NCBI GenBank assembly: GCA_964512145.1 | Contig: CAZEIM010000010.1 | Span: 1-64,000 of the forward strand | Origin: CAYOHR01 sp964512145 | GTDB lineage: Bacteria > Bacteroidota > Bacteroidia > Flavobacteriales_G > JALEGO01 | Length of the DNA stretch: 64,000 nucleotides | Reading direction: 5' to 3' | Part shown: in pieces, positions 35,604 through 43,839 of the stretch | Layout of the letters: every line of letters begins with the position of its first letter | How positions within the stretch are numbered: position 1 is the first letter of the stretch | Notes under the pieces: generated by a model | The model's database searches: none | The model's input: only the letters and a program-made list of their open reading frames with translations | What the model was told of the DNA's origin: nothing | Translations under genes and position numbers: made by a program

Positions 35604-36589
35604 GGAATTTTAATAAAAGCTTGAGTCAACTTATGCGTGTTGGAGCGAATAGAAATATAATAAACACCTTCTATGAGAGCTTTGGTAGATATACTTTTTG
35701 TATTTCCAACATATTCCGATTGAATTAATTTTCCTGAGATATCAAAAATTTCTGCAAACATATTTTGGTCATTTGAAATGATGTATAATTCATCTTTCAC
35801 CGGATTGGGATATATTTTAAACTCCGATTTTATATGTTCTTCTACAGAATAAGCAGGATCGGCCAAAACAACTTGGTCAACAGCAAAAAATGCTGGAGTA
35901 TTCATGCCAAATGCTCCGGTGTCCGTGCTAAATAAATTAAACTGAATGCTGTCAGCTCCTCCAAGGACTTCTAAAGGAACATACACCCAGTCCTTAATAA
36001 TGTAATCTAAAGCATTGTTGTTTTGTCTGTAATCGGCTAAAAATACTACGGCACTATCGTTGCTTTTTACACCATTTAACCACGCATGAATGGATAGTCT
36101 GAAAAAATCCGGATCGTTTCCGCTGGGTCCACCAAATGGTTTTGAAAAAGAATTACCAAATTTAATGACATTATATGCATATGTTGTGTTAGTAATAAAT
36201 AATCCAATGACAGGCTTTCCTTTGGAGGATCCTTGTAAATGTATGGTGGCGTGTTGTTGTCCAATGAGATAATTTGGAGAGTTGTTATACCCTTTTCCGG
36301 TTTTAGCGTTGTACATGTATTGCAAATAATTTGAAAAATCAACCGGAATAGTGCTAGAATCAACTCTGTTTGAGTATGCCCATCCGGATGACCAAAAGTC
36401 CCAGATTGTATCGTATGTGTTTGGAAAATACGCATTTTCAACGGTAAATCCACCTGTGTTATCCGATCCATTCCAAAAGCTATCGGCAGGCAAGGTAAGA
36501 GTGTCAAAATCGCACACAATGTTTTGTGAAAAGGCAGTTGTAACAAATGTTAAGGACATGATACAAGTAGTAATATTTTTTTTCATCAT
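35600..36589 (-). CDS. DUF4465 secreted protein, T9SS type A sorting domain
   Basis: 329 residues with a signal sequence ending near AFSQ. The body shows DUF4465 features: DFDTLTLPADSFWNGSDNTGGF near residue 27, GLFITNTTYAYNVIKFGN, DFFRLSIHAWLNG, and FFAVDQVVLADP. DUF4465 genes are common in Bacteroidota B12 loci. Residues ~255-329 (FKIYPNPVKDELYIISN ... TQAFIKIP) are a type A T9SS sorting domain. It is thus probably a surface cobamide-associated protein, exported here by the T9SS rather than as a lipoprotein. It overlaps its upstream receptor gene by 4 nt. Confidence 0.8.
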   Translation of the reverse strand: MMKKNITTCIMSLTFVTTAFSQNIVCDFDTLTLPADSFWNGSDNTGGFTVENAYFPNTYDTIWDFWSSGWAYSNRVDSSTIPVDFSNYLQYMYNAKTGKGYNNSPNYLIGQQHATIHLQGSSKGKPVIGLFITNTTYAYNVIKFGNSFSKPFGGPSGNDPDFFRLSIHAWLNGVKSNDSAVVFLADYRQNNNALDYIIKDWVYVPLEVLGGADSIQFNLFSTDTGAFGMNTPAFFAVDQVVLADPAYSVEEHIKSEFKIYPNPVKDELYIISNDQNMFAEIFDISGKLIQSEYVGNTKSISTKALIEGVYYISIRSNTHKLTQAFIKIP

Positions 36590-38427
36590 AAAAAAGGTTT
36601 TAACGTGTATAGTATTTGAAATGAATAATAGCGTAAAGGCATTGGTGATTGAGGCATACTGTAATAGGCATTATTAAATACGTTATGAGTAAAAAAACTT
36701 GTTTTAATCGTGTTTTTAAAGAAAATCCAAGAATAGGAAACACTTACAGAAGATAAGGAATATGCCGGTATAAAGCTTGAAGCATCCGTGGAGATAAACT
36801 TTTTGGAAGTAAATACCTGAGAATAATTTATATCAAAGTGCTTATGTTGTAAAGACAGAAAAATATTGGAGCTATGCAGTGGGGTAAAAATAAGTTGATA
36901 TGAATGATTTTCTGAACTCATATCTCTAGCATACGTTAAAAAATATCGAATTTGAGTTTCTATTGAAGTGTGTTTAAATGATATTTTATGTAGTATACTA
37001 CTTTCTAAACCCATTGTTTTTACAAAAGGAATATTTTTGGGAGTCCAAAACATGCCATCGGGTAACCACATAATCCATTGCTGAGTTTTAGCATAAAATG
37101 TTTTAATGCGTATATCCATGTTTTTGGGTTGAAAACTTATTCCTACTTCATTTTTTAAAGAATGTTCGGGCAATAAATGTATATTGCCACCGGGTTGCCA
37201 AAACAAATCATTCAATGTAGGAAACCGGTAGTTTCGTGAAATAGAACTAAATAATCGCATTTTTTGTGATGCGAGGTATTCAATATCTATTGAAAAAATA
37301 TGGGGGGATTTTAAATGTATGAAATATTCTTTTCGGTATGAGGTGTTTACTCGAAACAAACTCTTTTCGTAGGTAAGATGAAGATAATACGTGTTTCTTA
37401 TTAAGATTTTATTTTCAATATTATAGTTTAGAGTTGTTGGATAAAACACAAATATTTGGCTACCTAAATGGGCTGACAAATGTTTAGTAAATCGTTTTTT
37501 ATATCTGATTTCTGACAGATGAGTGTTAATTTTAGAGATATCAGCGGTTTCAGAATAAAAGGGGGTAAAGGATATTTGATCATTTAAATAAGCATACTTA
37601 ATACTTATATAGTTGTTTTTTTGTTGATATTCTAAGGTTGATATGCCTCTAAATTGTTTGTCGGTTTGTTTTTGCGAAAATTCAGTATAAAATTCCATGC
37701 TGTATGGATTGTTTCTATCCATGGTGTTATACCAAAACTTCGAATTTAAGCTCCATTTCTTATTAATTTTCCATTGGTTTTCATGCAATGCAGATATTTG
37801 ATGAGAGTATAATCCTTGAGCATTTAGGATTTGGTTGTTTGAATTTATGTATTTATAAGTATGGGTTCCTTGTTGGAGATATAAAGAAGTATAATGAGTA
37901 AACGTTTCTTTTTTGTTCGAAATTTTCACCCCCAGGGCACTATTATTTATGTTTTCAGCAAGGGCCATAATTTGTATTTCATTTTTCGGAATATTTTTAA
38001 ATTCAATAGATCCGTTTAATGCTTGATTTCCACTGAAGCTTGATCCATTAGAAGTATTTATAAAGGTGTTTGAAAATAAAAATGCCGGTACACTTGAAAA
38101 ATCAAAAACACCGGTCATTGGATTTTGCAATGGTACTTCATCCCACAATACATTGTGTTGGTATGCGTTTCCCCCCTGAAGAGTAAGCATGGAGATAGAG
38201 TTTATGCCATAGTTTCTAATATTTACAGGGCTTATACTTGCTAATAATTCCGTAATATTTTTATTAGGAAAAAAATTGTTGTTTAAACGTACAGAAGCAG
38301 GATTTTTATTTTCCAAACAAATATCCCAAATCTCTGCCATTGGCAATGAAATGGTGTCTTGAGTTTGAGTGTAAAGCATAGATGCTTTCACTAATATGAA
38401 TAAAAATATTAGTATGTATTTAAACAT
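36586..38427 (-). CDS. TonB-dependent outer-membrane receptor, BtuB-like (cobamide uptake)
   Basis: I start it at ATG 38427 (613 residues), where a compact signal sequence begins (MFKYILIFLFILVKAS); ATG 38454 adds nine residues. A plug domain spans ~45-140 (ITELLASISPVNIRNYG, MLTLQGGNAYQHNVLWDEVPL, LNGSIEFKN). The rest is a barrel rich in aromatic strands, with the late YRFPTLNDLFWQPGGN loop typical of BtuB-like receptors, and it ends in a Phe near the C-terminus. It lies directly downstream of a cobalamin riboswitch and heads an overlapping operon, so the substrate is almost certainly a cobamide. Confidence 0.88.
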   Translation of the reverse strand: MFKYILIFLFILVKASMLYTQTQDTISLPMAEIWDICLENKNPASVRLNNNFFPNKNITELLASISPVNIRNYGINSISMLTLQGGNAYQHNVLWDEVPLQNPMTGVFDFSSVPAFLFSNTFINTSNGSSFSGNQALNGSIEFKNIPKNEIQIMALAENINNSALGVKISNKKETFTHYTSLYLQQGTHTYKYINSNNQILNAQGLYSHQISALHENQWKINKKWSLNSKFWYNTMDRNNPYSMEFYTEFSQKQTDKQFRGISTLEYQQKNNYISIKYAYLNDQISFTPFYSETADISKINTHLSEIRYKKRFTKHLSAHLGSQIFVFYPTTLNYNIENKILIRNTYYLHLTYEKSLFRVNTSYRKEYFIHLKSPHIFSIDIEYLASQKMRLFSSISRNYRFPTLNDLFWQPGGNIHLLPEHSLKNEVGISFQPKNMDIRIKTFYAKTQQWIMWLPDGMFWTPKNIPFVKTMGLESSILHKISFKHTSIETQIRYFLTYARDMSSENHSYQLIFTPLHSSNIFLSLQHKHFDINYSQVFTSKKFISTDASSFIPAYSLSSVSVSYSWIFFKNTIKTSFFTHNVFNNAYYSMPQSPMPLRYYSFQILYTLKPFL

Positions 38428-38470
38428 AGTTTGTATGATATTTTCCCGTATCATTCCATTAAAAAATTAA

Positions 38471-38645
38471 AGGCAGGTCTCCTGACTTGCTGTTGTGATG
38501 ACCTTCCCGTGGTATTACCTATAACACAGTGGTTTTTATTCATCTCTGATACATAACATATATCAGCAGCTTACAGTAGCGGGTACTGTTCGTGATTTAC
38601 ACACGATTCCCTTTTAATCAACATATTTCTATATTGAACCTATAT
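38471..38645 (-). promoter_or_regulatory. Cobalamin riboswitch
   Basis: Read on the minus strand from about 38645, it has GGTTCAATAT, then AAAGGGAATCGTG, CAGTACCCGCTACTGTAA, CCACTGTGTT, ACCACGGGAAGG, and the B12 box AGTCAGGAGACCTGCC at 38473-38488. These are the core elements of the cobalamin (AdoCbl-type) aptamer in order. It ends about 45 nt before the receptor start. No separate intrinsic terminator is evident between the aptamer and the start, so control is probably at translation initiation. Confidence 0.95.
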
Positions 38646-38665
38646 TAATTTCAATGAACTTACTG

Positions 38666-38696
38666 CAAAAGTAGTGTAAATTATTGAATGCACAAA
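38666..38696 (-). promoter_or_regulatory. Promoter of the B12 uptake operon
   Basis: On the minus strand TTTG (38696-38693) is followed by 19 nt and TACTTTTG (38673-38666), a near-ideal Bacteroidota -33/-7 pair. Transcription would start around 38659, just before the riboswitch. The -33 box sits only three bases from the stop codon of the upstream response regulator. Confidence 0.8.
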
Positions 38697-38698
38697 TA

Positions 38699-39412
38699 CT
38701 AAAGTTTTAGTTTGTATCCAATGCCTCTTACGGATATAAAATATTCAGGATTTTTAGGGTTCAATTCAAAATATTTTCTAAAATTAACGATAAAATTATC
38801 GATGGTTCTAGAAGTAATAATTTGTTCACTTTGCCATACCTGCTGTAAAATTTTTTCTCTTGAAACTACTTGATTGGCATGTTGATATAAGAATACTAAA
38901 AATTCACATTCTTTTTTCGACAATTCAATATTTTTTCCTTGATAGTTTATAGCATTTAAGTTGTCGGGATAAATAATATTTTCACCAATCGATAAAGTAT
39001 TTATTTCAATAGAAGGATAGGCTATTTTTAAGGCTTCTGATTTAGTTAATAAATTTTTTACTCTTAACATAAATTCATGTAAATCAAAAGGCTTGGTAAT
39101 GTAGTCGTCAGCTCCGGATTGCAGTCCTTTAATGATATCGGCTCTGTTGTTTTTTGCGGTTAAAAACAAAATGGGAATAATTTTATTTTTTCTTCGTATC
39201 CATTCACAAATTTGTATACCATCCATTTCGGGCAACATAATGTCTAAGATAATTAAATCGAGCTCAGATATACTAAAAGGAATAAGGTTTTCAATTAATT
39301 CTTTACCCGAGTTATATGAAAAAACCTCATAATGTTCTTGGCTTAAATTAATATGTACCAACTCACGCAAACTTTCTTCATCTTCGATGAGTAGTATTTT
39401 TTTGTTTTTCAC
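38699..39412 (-). CDS. OmpR/PhoB-type response regulator (orphan)
   Basis: 237 residues from GTG 39412. The receiver domain reads KKILLIEDEESLREL with the acidic pair, phospho-acceptor Asp in LIILDIMLPEMDG, a Thr in LFLTAKNN and Lys in DYITKPFD. The winged-helix output domain follows from ~140 and ends SVRGIGYKL. A longer frame back to 39478 exists, but a good promoter at 39450-39479 lies inside it, which supports the GTG start. No histidine kinase is adjacent. It lies just upstream of, and on the same strand as, the B12 operon, and is divergent from a secreted protease; neither is proven to be a target. Confidence 0.88.
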   Translation of the reverse strand: MKNKKILLIEDEESLRELVHINLSQEHYEVFSYNSGKELIENLIPFSISELDLIILDIMLPEMDGIQICEWIRRKNKIIPILFLTAKNNRADIIKGLQSGADDYITKPFDLHEFMLRVKNLLTKSEALKIAYPSIEINTLSIGENIIYPDNLNAINYQGKNIELSKKECEFLVFLYQHANQVVSREKILQQVWQSEQIITSRTIDNFIVNFRKYFELNPKNPEYFISVRGIGYKLKL

Positions 39413-39449
39413 CCGGTATGTTTTTAAAAAAAATGTAAAATACTGGCAA

Positions 39450-39479
39450 CAAAAGTATGAATATAAAAATGTGCACAAT
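39450..39479 (-). promoter_or_regulatory. Promoter of the response regulator
   Basis: On the minus strand ATTG (39479-39476), an 18-nt spacer and TACTTTTG (39457-39450) fit the Bacteroidota consensus. It gives a start near 39443 and a leader of about 30 nt to GTG 39412. Confidence 0.65.
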
Positions 39480-39541
39480 ATTTTTTTATGGATATCATGC
39501 TTTTTTTGTAATTTGGGGGAGAATTTTAATTCATCAACAAT

Positions 39542-42202
39542 ATGAATACAAGGATATATTTTTTATTGATTACATTTTTATTTTCTTTACCGGCAATTTC
39601 TCAACTATATCATAGGTGTGGTACTATGTATGCCGACTCGGTTATGCGAAGTCAACATCCCCAAATGGGATCCTTACAAGATATGGAACAAGAATTTAAT
39701 CAAAGAAGGCAAAAATATCATACAGAACATCCTTTTAAAACTCCCTCTGTACTAACCATTCCTGTTATTTTTCATATTATTCATAATGGTGAGGCGGTGG
39801 GGACCGGTAGTAATATATCTACAGCTGCCATAAACTCACAGCTTCAAGTTTTAAATGAAGATTTTAGAAAAATGATGGGTACCAATGGTCATAATACACA
39901 TCCGGATGGAGCCGATACAGAAATAGAATTTTGCATGGCAACGGTTGATGAAAATAATGATCCTTTACCTGAGCCAGGTATTAATAGGATTGATCGAAAT
40001 ACGAAAGGTTGGACTAGCCCTCCATTTGGAGTTAGTTATATCGATGGAACCATTAAGCCAGCTTCAAAATGGGATAATACCAAGTATTTAAATATATGGG
40101 TATGTAATTTGGGAGCAGGGTTATTGGGTTATGCACAATTTCCGGGTGGTTCATCTACAACCGATGGAGTTGTTTTGTTGCATGAAAGTGTAGGAGCAGC
40201 TCCGCACAATACATTCCCTCCACCATATAATTTAGGGAGAACGGCAACCCATGAAATTGGGCATTGGTTAGGACTATATCATATATGGGGAGATTCATTT
40301 TGTGGGGATGATTTTTGTAATGACACTCCTGTTCATCAAACTGCAAACTATGGTTGTTTTACTCATCCAAAATCTAACTCATGCGGAACTCCGGATGAAA
40401 TGTTTGAGAATTATATGGATTATACAGACGATGACTGTATGAATATTTTTACGTACGACCAGAAGGACAGAATGCGGGATAATTTAAACACCTCTCCAGA
40501 TCGCTCTCCTTTATTAACTTCTAATGTTTGTTCAGGTGGAAATTGTGCTGGATATGCAGCCAGTGTAAATAGTACTCAACCTTCTTGTAATTCAGACGGT
40601 TCTGTATCAGCATCTGGTTCGGGTGGTACACCTCCTTATACTTATTCTTGGTCAACAGGAGCAACTACATCAAGCATTAATAATTTAGCACCCGGCACTT
40701 ATAGCGTTACGGTTACCGATGGAAATAATTGTACAAAAACAGAATCGGTTACCTTAGTGGCTAATATTCCTGTTGCAAATGCCTCTAAAACAGATGTTAC
40801 GTGTTCTGGAAATTGTAATGGTAGTGCAACGGCAACAGTAAGTGGTGGGGCATCTCCCTATACATATAGTTGGTCAAATGGAAGTACTACTGCAACCATT
40901 AATGCATTGTGTGAGGGAAATTATTCGGTAACAGTTACAGATAATAAAGGGTGTACATCTCAAAAAAATATAACCATTGGAGCAGGTATAAATATCGCAT
41001 TAAGTGTTACAACTAACCAATCTACTTGCGCACAGCCTAATGGAAGTGCCAGTGTAACAGCCAGCGGAGGAACATCACCTTATACATATCTATGGAGTGC
41101 ATCAGCAGGTTCGCAAACCACTCCAACAGCTATTAATGTTTATTCTGGATACCATACCGTAACGATTACCGATGCCAATAACTGTTATAAAATTGATACG
41201 GTTTATGTTCCTAACGTTGGAGGAACAGGAGTTACAGTTTCATCTGAGCAATCTATATGTATTGGAGATTCTGTAAATATTTTTGCATCCGGGGGAAATA
41301 CATACGTTTGGAATACAGGTAATACAACCAATAATATAACTGTTCAACCATTTTCTACTACTACCTATACGGTTACAGTCACCGATTTATTTAACTGTGT
41401 GCTTATTAAAGATATTACGGTAGAAACTAATTCTAAGCCCAATACATCTGTTTATTCTATTCCAAGTTCAGCCGTTTGTGTAGGAAGTACAGTGCAATTA
41501 ATTGCATCGGGAGGGGCTACATATCAATGGAGTGTTCCTGGAGCTCCAAACACATCTAGTATTGTTGTAAATCCCCTAGCAAACACGAATTATTCGGTGA
41601 CAGCCTATAATGGTGGATGTGCTGGTAATACAGCCAATGTAAATGTTTCTATTATAACACCTGCTCCCATTGCGGCTGCTACAGCAGATTTTACAACTGT
41701 ATATTTAGGAAACAGTGGACAGGTGAATTTTTTTGGAACAGGATCCGTGGGAAGTACATTTCAATGGGATTTTAATGGAGATGGGTTTAGTGAATATACC
41801 GGAACAAATTTTAACGCATCGCATACCTATACAAGTCCTGGTGTGTATAATGCCATATTAACATCAACATTAAATGGATGTAGTATAACAGATACCATTG
41901 TTATTCAAGTGCTCGATGAAGTATTTATTTCTGTAAACCAAGAAGAAGAAGAAAGATGGTGGAATATTTATCCAAACCCTAATCAAGGAATATTTAATAT
42001 TCATACTAAAAATTTGAATGGAAATGCACAAATTTATATTCTTAATAATTTAGGTTCTGTCATTTATCATTCCATTGAATCACTTACCTTATCTGAAGAA
42101 GTAATAGAAATAGATTTATCGTTTACTGCAGCAGGACTTTATATAGCTTTTATTCAGTTGGATGAAGTTCAGAAATATGCAAAAATTGTTGTAGAGAAAT
42201 AA
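39542..42202 (+). CDS. Secreted M43 (cytophagalysin-like) metalloprotease with SprB repeats and T9SS sorting domain
   Basis: 886 residues. After a signal sequence (to ~20) comes an M43 peptidase domain; the zinc site HEIGHWLGLYH is at 237-247 and a downstream Met-turn-like NYMDYTDDDCMNIFT near 290. Residues ~335-560 hold about three SprB-type repeats (GGTPPYTYSWSTGATT, GTYSVTVTDGNNC and variants). Ig-like stretches and a PKD-like module (FQWDFNGDGFSEYTG) follow, then a type A T9SS sorting domain from ~815 (WWNIYPNPNQGIFNIHT ... AKIVVEK). It is probably a surface or released protease. cinA starts 3 nt after its stop. Confidence 0.88.
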   Translation: MNTRIYFLLITFLFSLPAISQLYHRCGTMYADSVMRSQHPQMGSLQDMEQEFNQRRQKYHTEHPFKTPSVLTIPVIFHIIHNGEAVGTGSNISTAAINSQLQVLNEDFRKMMGTNGHNTHPDGADTEIEFCMATVDENNDPLPEPGINRIDRNTKGWTSPPFGVSYIDGTIKPASKWDNTKYLNIWVCNLGAGLLGYAQFPGGSSTTDGVVLLHESVGAAPHNTFPPPYNLGRTATHEIGHWLGLYHIWGDSFCGDDFCNDTPVHQTANYGCFTHPKSNSCGTPDEMFENYMDYTDDDCMNIFTYDQKDRMRDNLNTSPDRSPLLTSNVCSGGNCAGYAASVNSTQPSCNSDGSVSASGSGGTPPYTYSWSTGATTSSINNLAPGTYSVTVTDGNNCTKTESVTLVANIPVANASKTDVTCSGNCNGSATATVSGGASPYTYSWSNGSTTATINALCEGNYSVTVTDNKGCTSQKNITIGAGINIALSVTTNQSTCAQPNGSASVTASGGTSPYTYLWSASAGSQTTPTAINVYSGYHTVTITDANNCYKIDTVYVPNVGGTGVTVSSEQSICIGDSVNIFASGGNTYVWNTGNTTNNITVQPFSTTTYTVTVTDLFNCVLIKDITVETNSKPNTSVYSIPSSAVCVGSTVQLIASGGATYQWSVPGAPNTSSIVVNPLANTNYSVTAYNGGCAGNTANVNVSIITPAPIAAATADFTTVYLGNSGQVNFFGTGSVGSTFQWDFNGDGFSEYTGTNFNASHTYTSPGVYNAILTSTLNGCSITDTIVIQVLDEVFISVNQEEEERWWNIYPNPNQGIFNIHTKNLNGNAQIYILNNLGSVIYHSIESLTLSEEVIEIDLSFTAAGLYIAFIQLDEVQKYAKIVVEK

Positions 42203-42205
42203 TGT

Positions 42206-43468
42206 ATGCATTCCCTAACTAACGCTGAAGTAATAAGTATTGGAAGTGAACTGTTAAATGGATTTACTTTAAATACAAATGCCCATTGGATTTCGGGGCA
42301 ATTAACCGACTTAGGTATTAAACTTACCCGAGTAACTGCTGTAGAAGATACTAAAGATGCTATTGTATCCATTTTACAAGAGGCTATCCATAGAGATACA
42401 AAAATTATTATTTGTACCGGAGGATTAGGGCCAACATTAGATGACATAACAAAAAAGACTATTGCTGATTTTTTTAACAGAACTTTAGAATTAGATACGA
42501 ATGTTTTAGAGCATGTGAAAAATCTTTTTCATAAACGCAATATCCCCATGCCTGAAGTAAATGTTTTGCAGGCACATGTTCCTTCAGGATCTAAAGCATT
42601 ACATAATGAATATGGAACCGCACCAGGAATTTATATTGAAGAAAATGATAAACATTTTTTCTTTTTACCGGGAGTCCCCTATGAAATGAAATATATTTTT
42701 TTGGAACACATTACTCCCATGATTAAAAAATACTGCTTGGAAGGGAAAATGTATTATAAAACAATTACAACGAGAGGAATTGGGGAGTCTGCATTAATGG
42801 AAATACTTTCGGAATGGGAACAAGAGGTGTTAAAAGATGGGATTGATTTATGTTATTACCCTTCAACTAGAATGGTAAAACTAAGATTAAGTAAAATTTC
42901 AATTAATCAAGAACAATTTGAAAAATACATACAGCAACATATCATTTCATTAAAGCATAAAATATTACCCTATTGGATTGGAACCGAAAATATTCGTTTA
43001 GAGGAGTTATTGGGTAACATGTTAAAAACGAATAAAGCAAGTTTAGGGACTGTTGAGAGCTGTACGGGCGGATATTTAGCACACTTAATTACTTCAGTAA
43101 GCGGTTCTTCCGAATATTTTAAGGGGAGTATTGTTAGTTATGATAATGAAGTAAAAACTAATATAGTTGGGGTTCAGGAGGATTTAATACAATTGCATGG
43201 TGCGGTAAGTGAAGAAGTGGTAATGCAAATGGCGAAAAGCGGATTACATAGGCTAAATGTAGATTACTGTATAGCCACTTCGGGTATAGCAGGCCCCAAC
43301 GGAGGAACACCTGAAAAACCGGTGGGCACCATTTGGATGGCAATAGCCGGAAAAAATCTAATGAAGGCCAAAAAAATGGTATTTGGTAAAGATCGTTTAA
43401 ATAATATTCAGCTGTTTAGTTTTTATGCCTTAGATTATTTAATGAATGAATTACCACAAGAGGTATAA
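42206..43468 (+). CDS. cinA: CinA family nicotinamide-nucleotide amidase / competence-damage protein
   Basis: 420 residues. The N-terminal molybdopterin-binding-like (MocF/CinA) domain has ISIGSELLNGFTLNTNAHWIS and ICTGGLGPTLDDITKK. The C-terminal amidase domain from ~265 shows SLGTVESCTGGYLAHLIT and ATSGIAGPNGGTPEKPVGT. The C-terminal domain deamidates nicotinamide mononucleotide in NAD salvage; the N-terminal domain can hydrolyse ADP-ribose in some members. Full length. Confidence 0.93.
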   Translation: MHSLTNAEVISIGSELLNGFTLNTNAHWISGQLTDLGIKLTRVTAVEDTKDAIVSILQEAIHRDTKIIICTGGLGPTLDDITKKTIADFFNRTLELDTNVLEHVKNLFHKRNIPMPEVNVLQAHVPSGSKALHNEYGTAPGIYIEENDKHFFFLPGVPYEMKYIFLEHITPMIKKYCLEGKMYYKTITTRGIGESALMEILSEWEQEVLKDGIDLCYYPSTRMVKLRLSKISINQEQFEKYIQQHIISLKHKILPYWIGTENIRLEELLGNMLKTNKASLGTVESCTGGYLAHLITSVSGSSEYFKGSIVSYDNEVKTNIVGVQEDLIQLHGAVSEEVVMQMAKSGLHRLNVDYCIATSGIAGPNGGTPEKPVGTIWMAIAGKNLMKAKKMVFGKDRLNNIQLFSFYALDYLMNELPQEV

Positions 43469-43501
43469 TTATTCAAGAAAATAAGGAAAATAAAAGAAGA
43501 A

Positions 43502-43534
43502 TTTTGTAAAACATAAATATTTAATATACATTTG
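43502..43534 (+). promoter_or_regulatory. Promoter of rpmB
   Basis: TTTTG (43502-43506), a 20-nt spacer and TACATTTG (43527-43534) form a strong Bacteroidota-type promoter. The transcript would start near 43541, about 10 nt ahead of the rpmB ATG. Confidence 0.75.
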
Positions 43535-43550
43535 CAAAAACGATAGTATT

Positions 43551-43787
43551 ATGTCTAGGATGTGTCAAATTACTGGTAAAATGCCGATGAGTGGTAACAA
43601 TGTTTCTCATTCAAACAGAAAAACAAGAAGAAAATTTTTACCAAACTTGCAACTGAAAAAATTCTATTCAGAAGAAAGAGGTGAGTGGATTACCTTAAGA
43701 GTTTCTGCAGCAGGCATCAGAAATATTAGTAAAAAAGGTTTAGAGGCTTGTTTAAATGAGGCTTTTGAGAAAGGCTATATAAAATAA
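43551..43787 (+). CDS. rpmB: 50S ribosomal protein L28
   Basis: 78 residues, the Bacteroidota-length L28. It starts MSRMCQITGKMPMSGNNVSHSN, followed by the basic RKTRRKFLPNLQLKKFY and a C-terminal segment TLRVSAAGIRNISKKGLEA. rpmG (L33), often its neighbour, does not follow. It has its own promoter and terminator and so looks monocistronic. Confidence 0.95.
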   Translation: MSRMCQITGKMPMSGNNVSHSNRKTRRKFLPNLQLKKFYSEERGEWITLRVSAAGIRNISKKGLEACLNEAFEKGYIK

Positions 43788-43811
43788 CTTCTCTTTTAAA
43801 TATTTTCAGTA

Positions 43812-43839
43812 AAAGCGTTATATTCGTAACGCTTTTTTT
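43812..43839 (+). terminator. Rho-independent terminator of rpmB
   Basis: AAAGCGTTA (43812-43820), a 6-nt loop and TAACGCTTT (43827-43835) form the stem, with the T run continuing to 43838. The T run ends two bases before the ATG of the next gene at 43840. Confidence 0.8.

Noticed and set aside
39413..39478. Longer response-regulator N-terminus starting at 39478
   Set aside because: A promoter -33/-7 pair lies within it, and the receiver domain begins normally from GTG 39412.
40560..41220. Repetitive coding region as a CRISPR or tandem DNA repeat
   Set aside because: The periodicity is at protein level (SprB-type modules of ~75 residues); there are no identical short DNA repeats with spacers.
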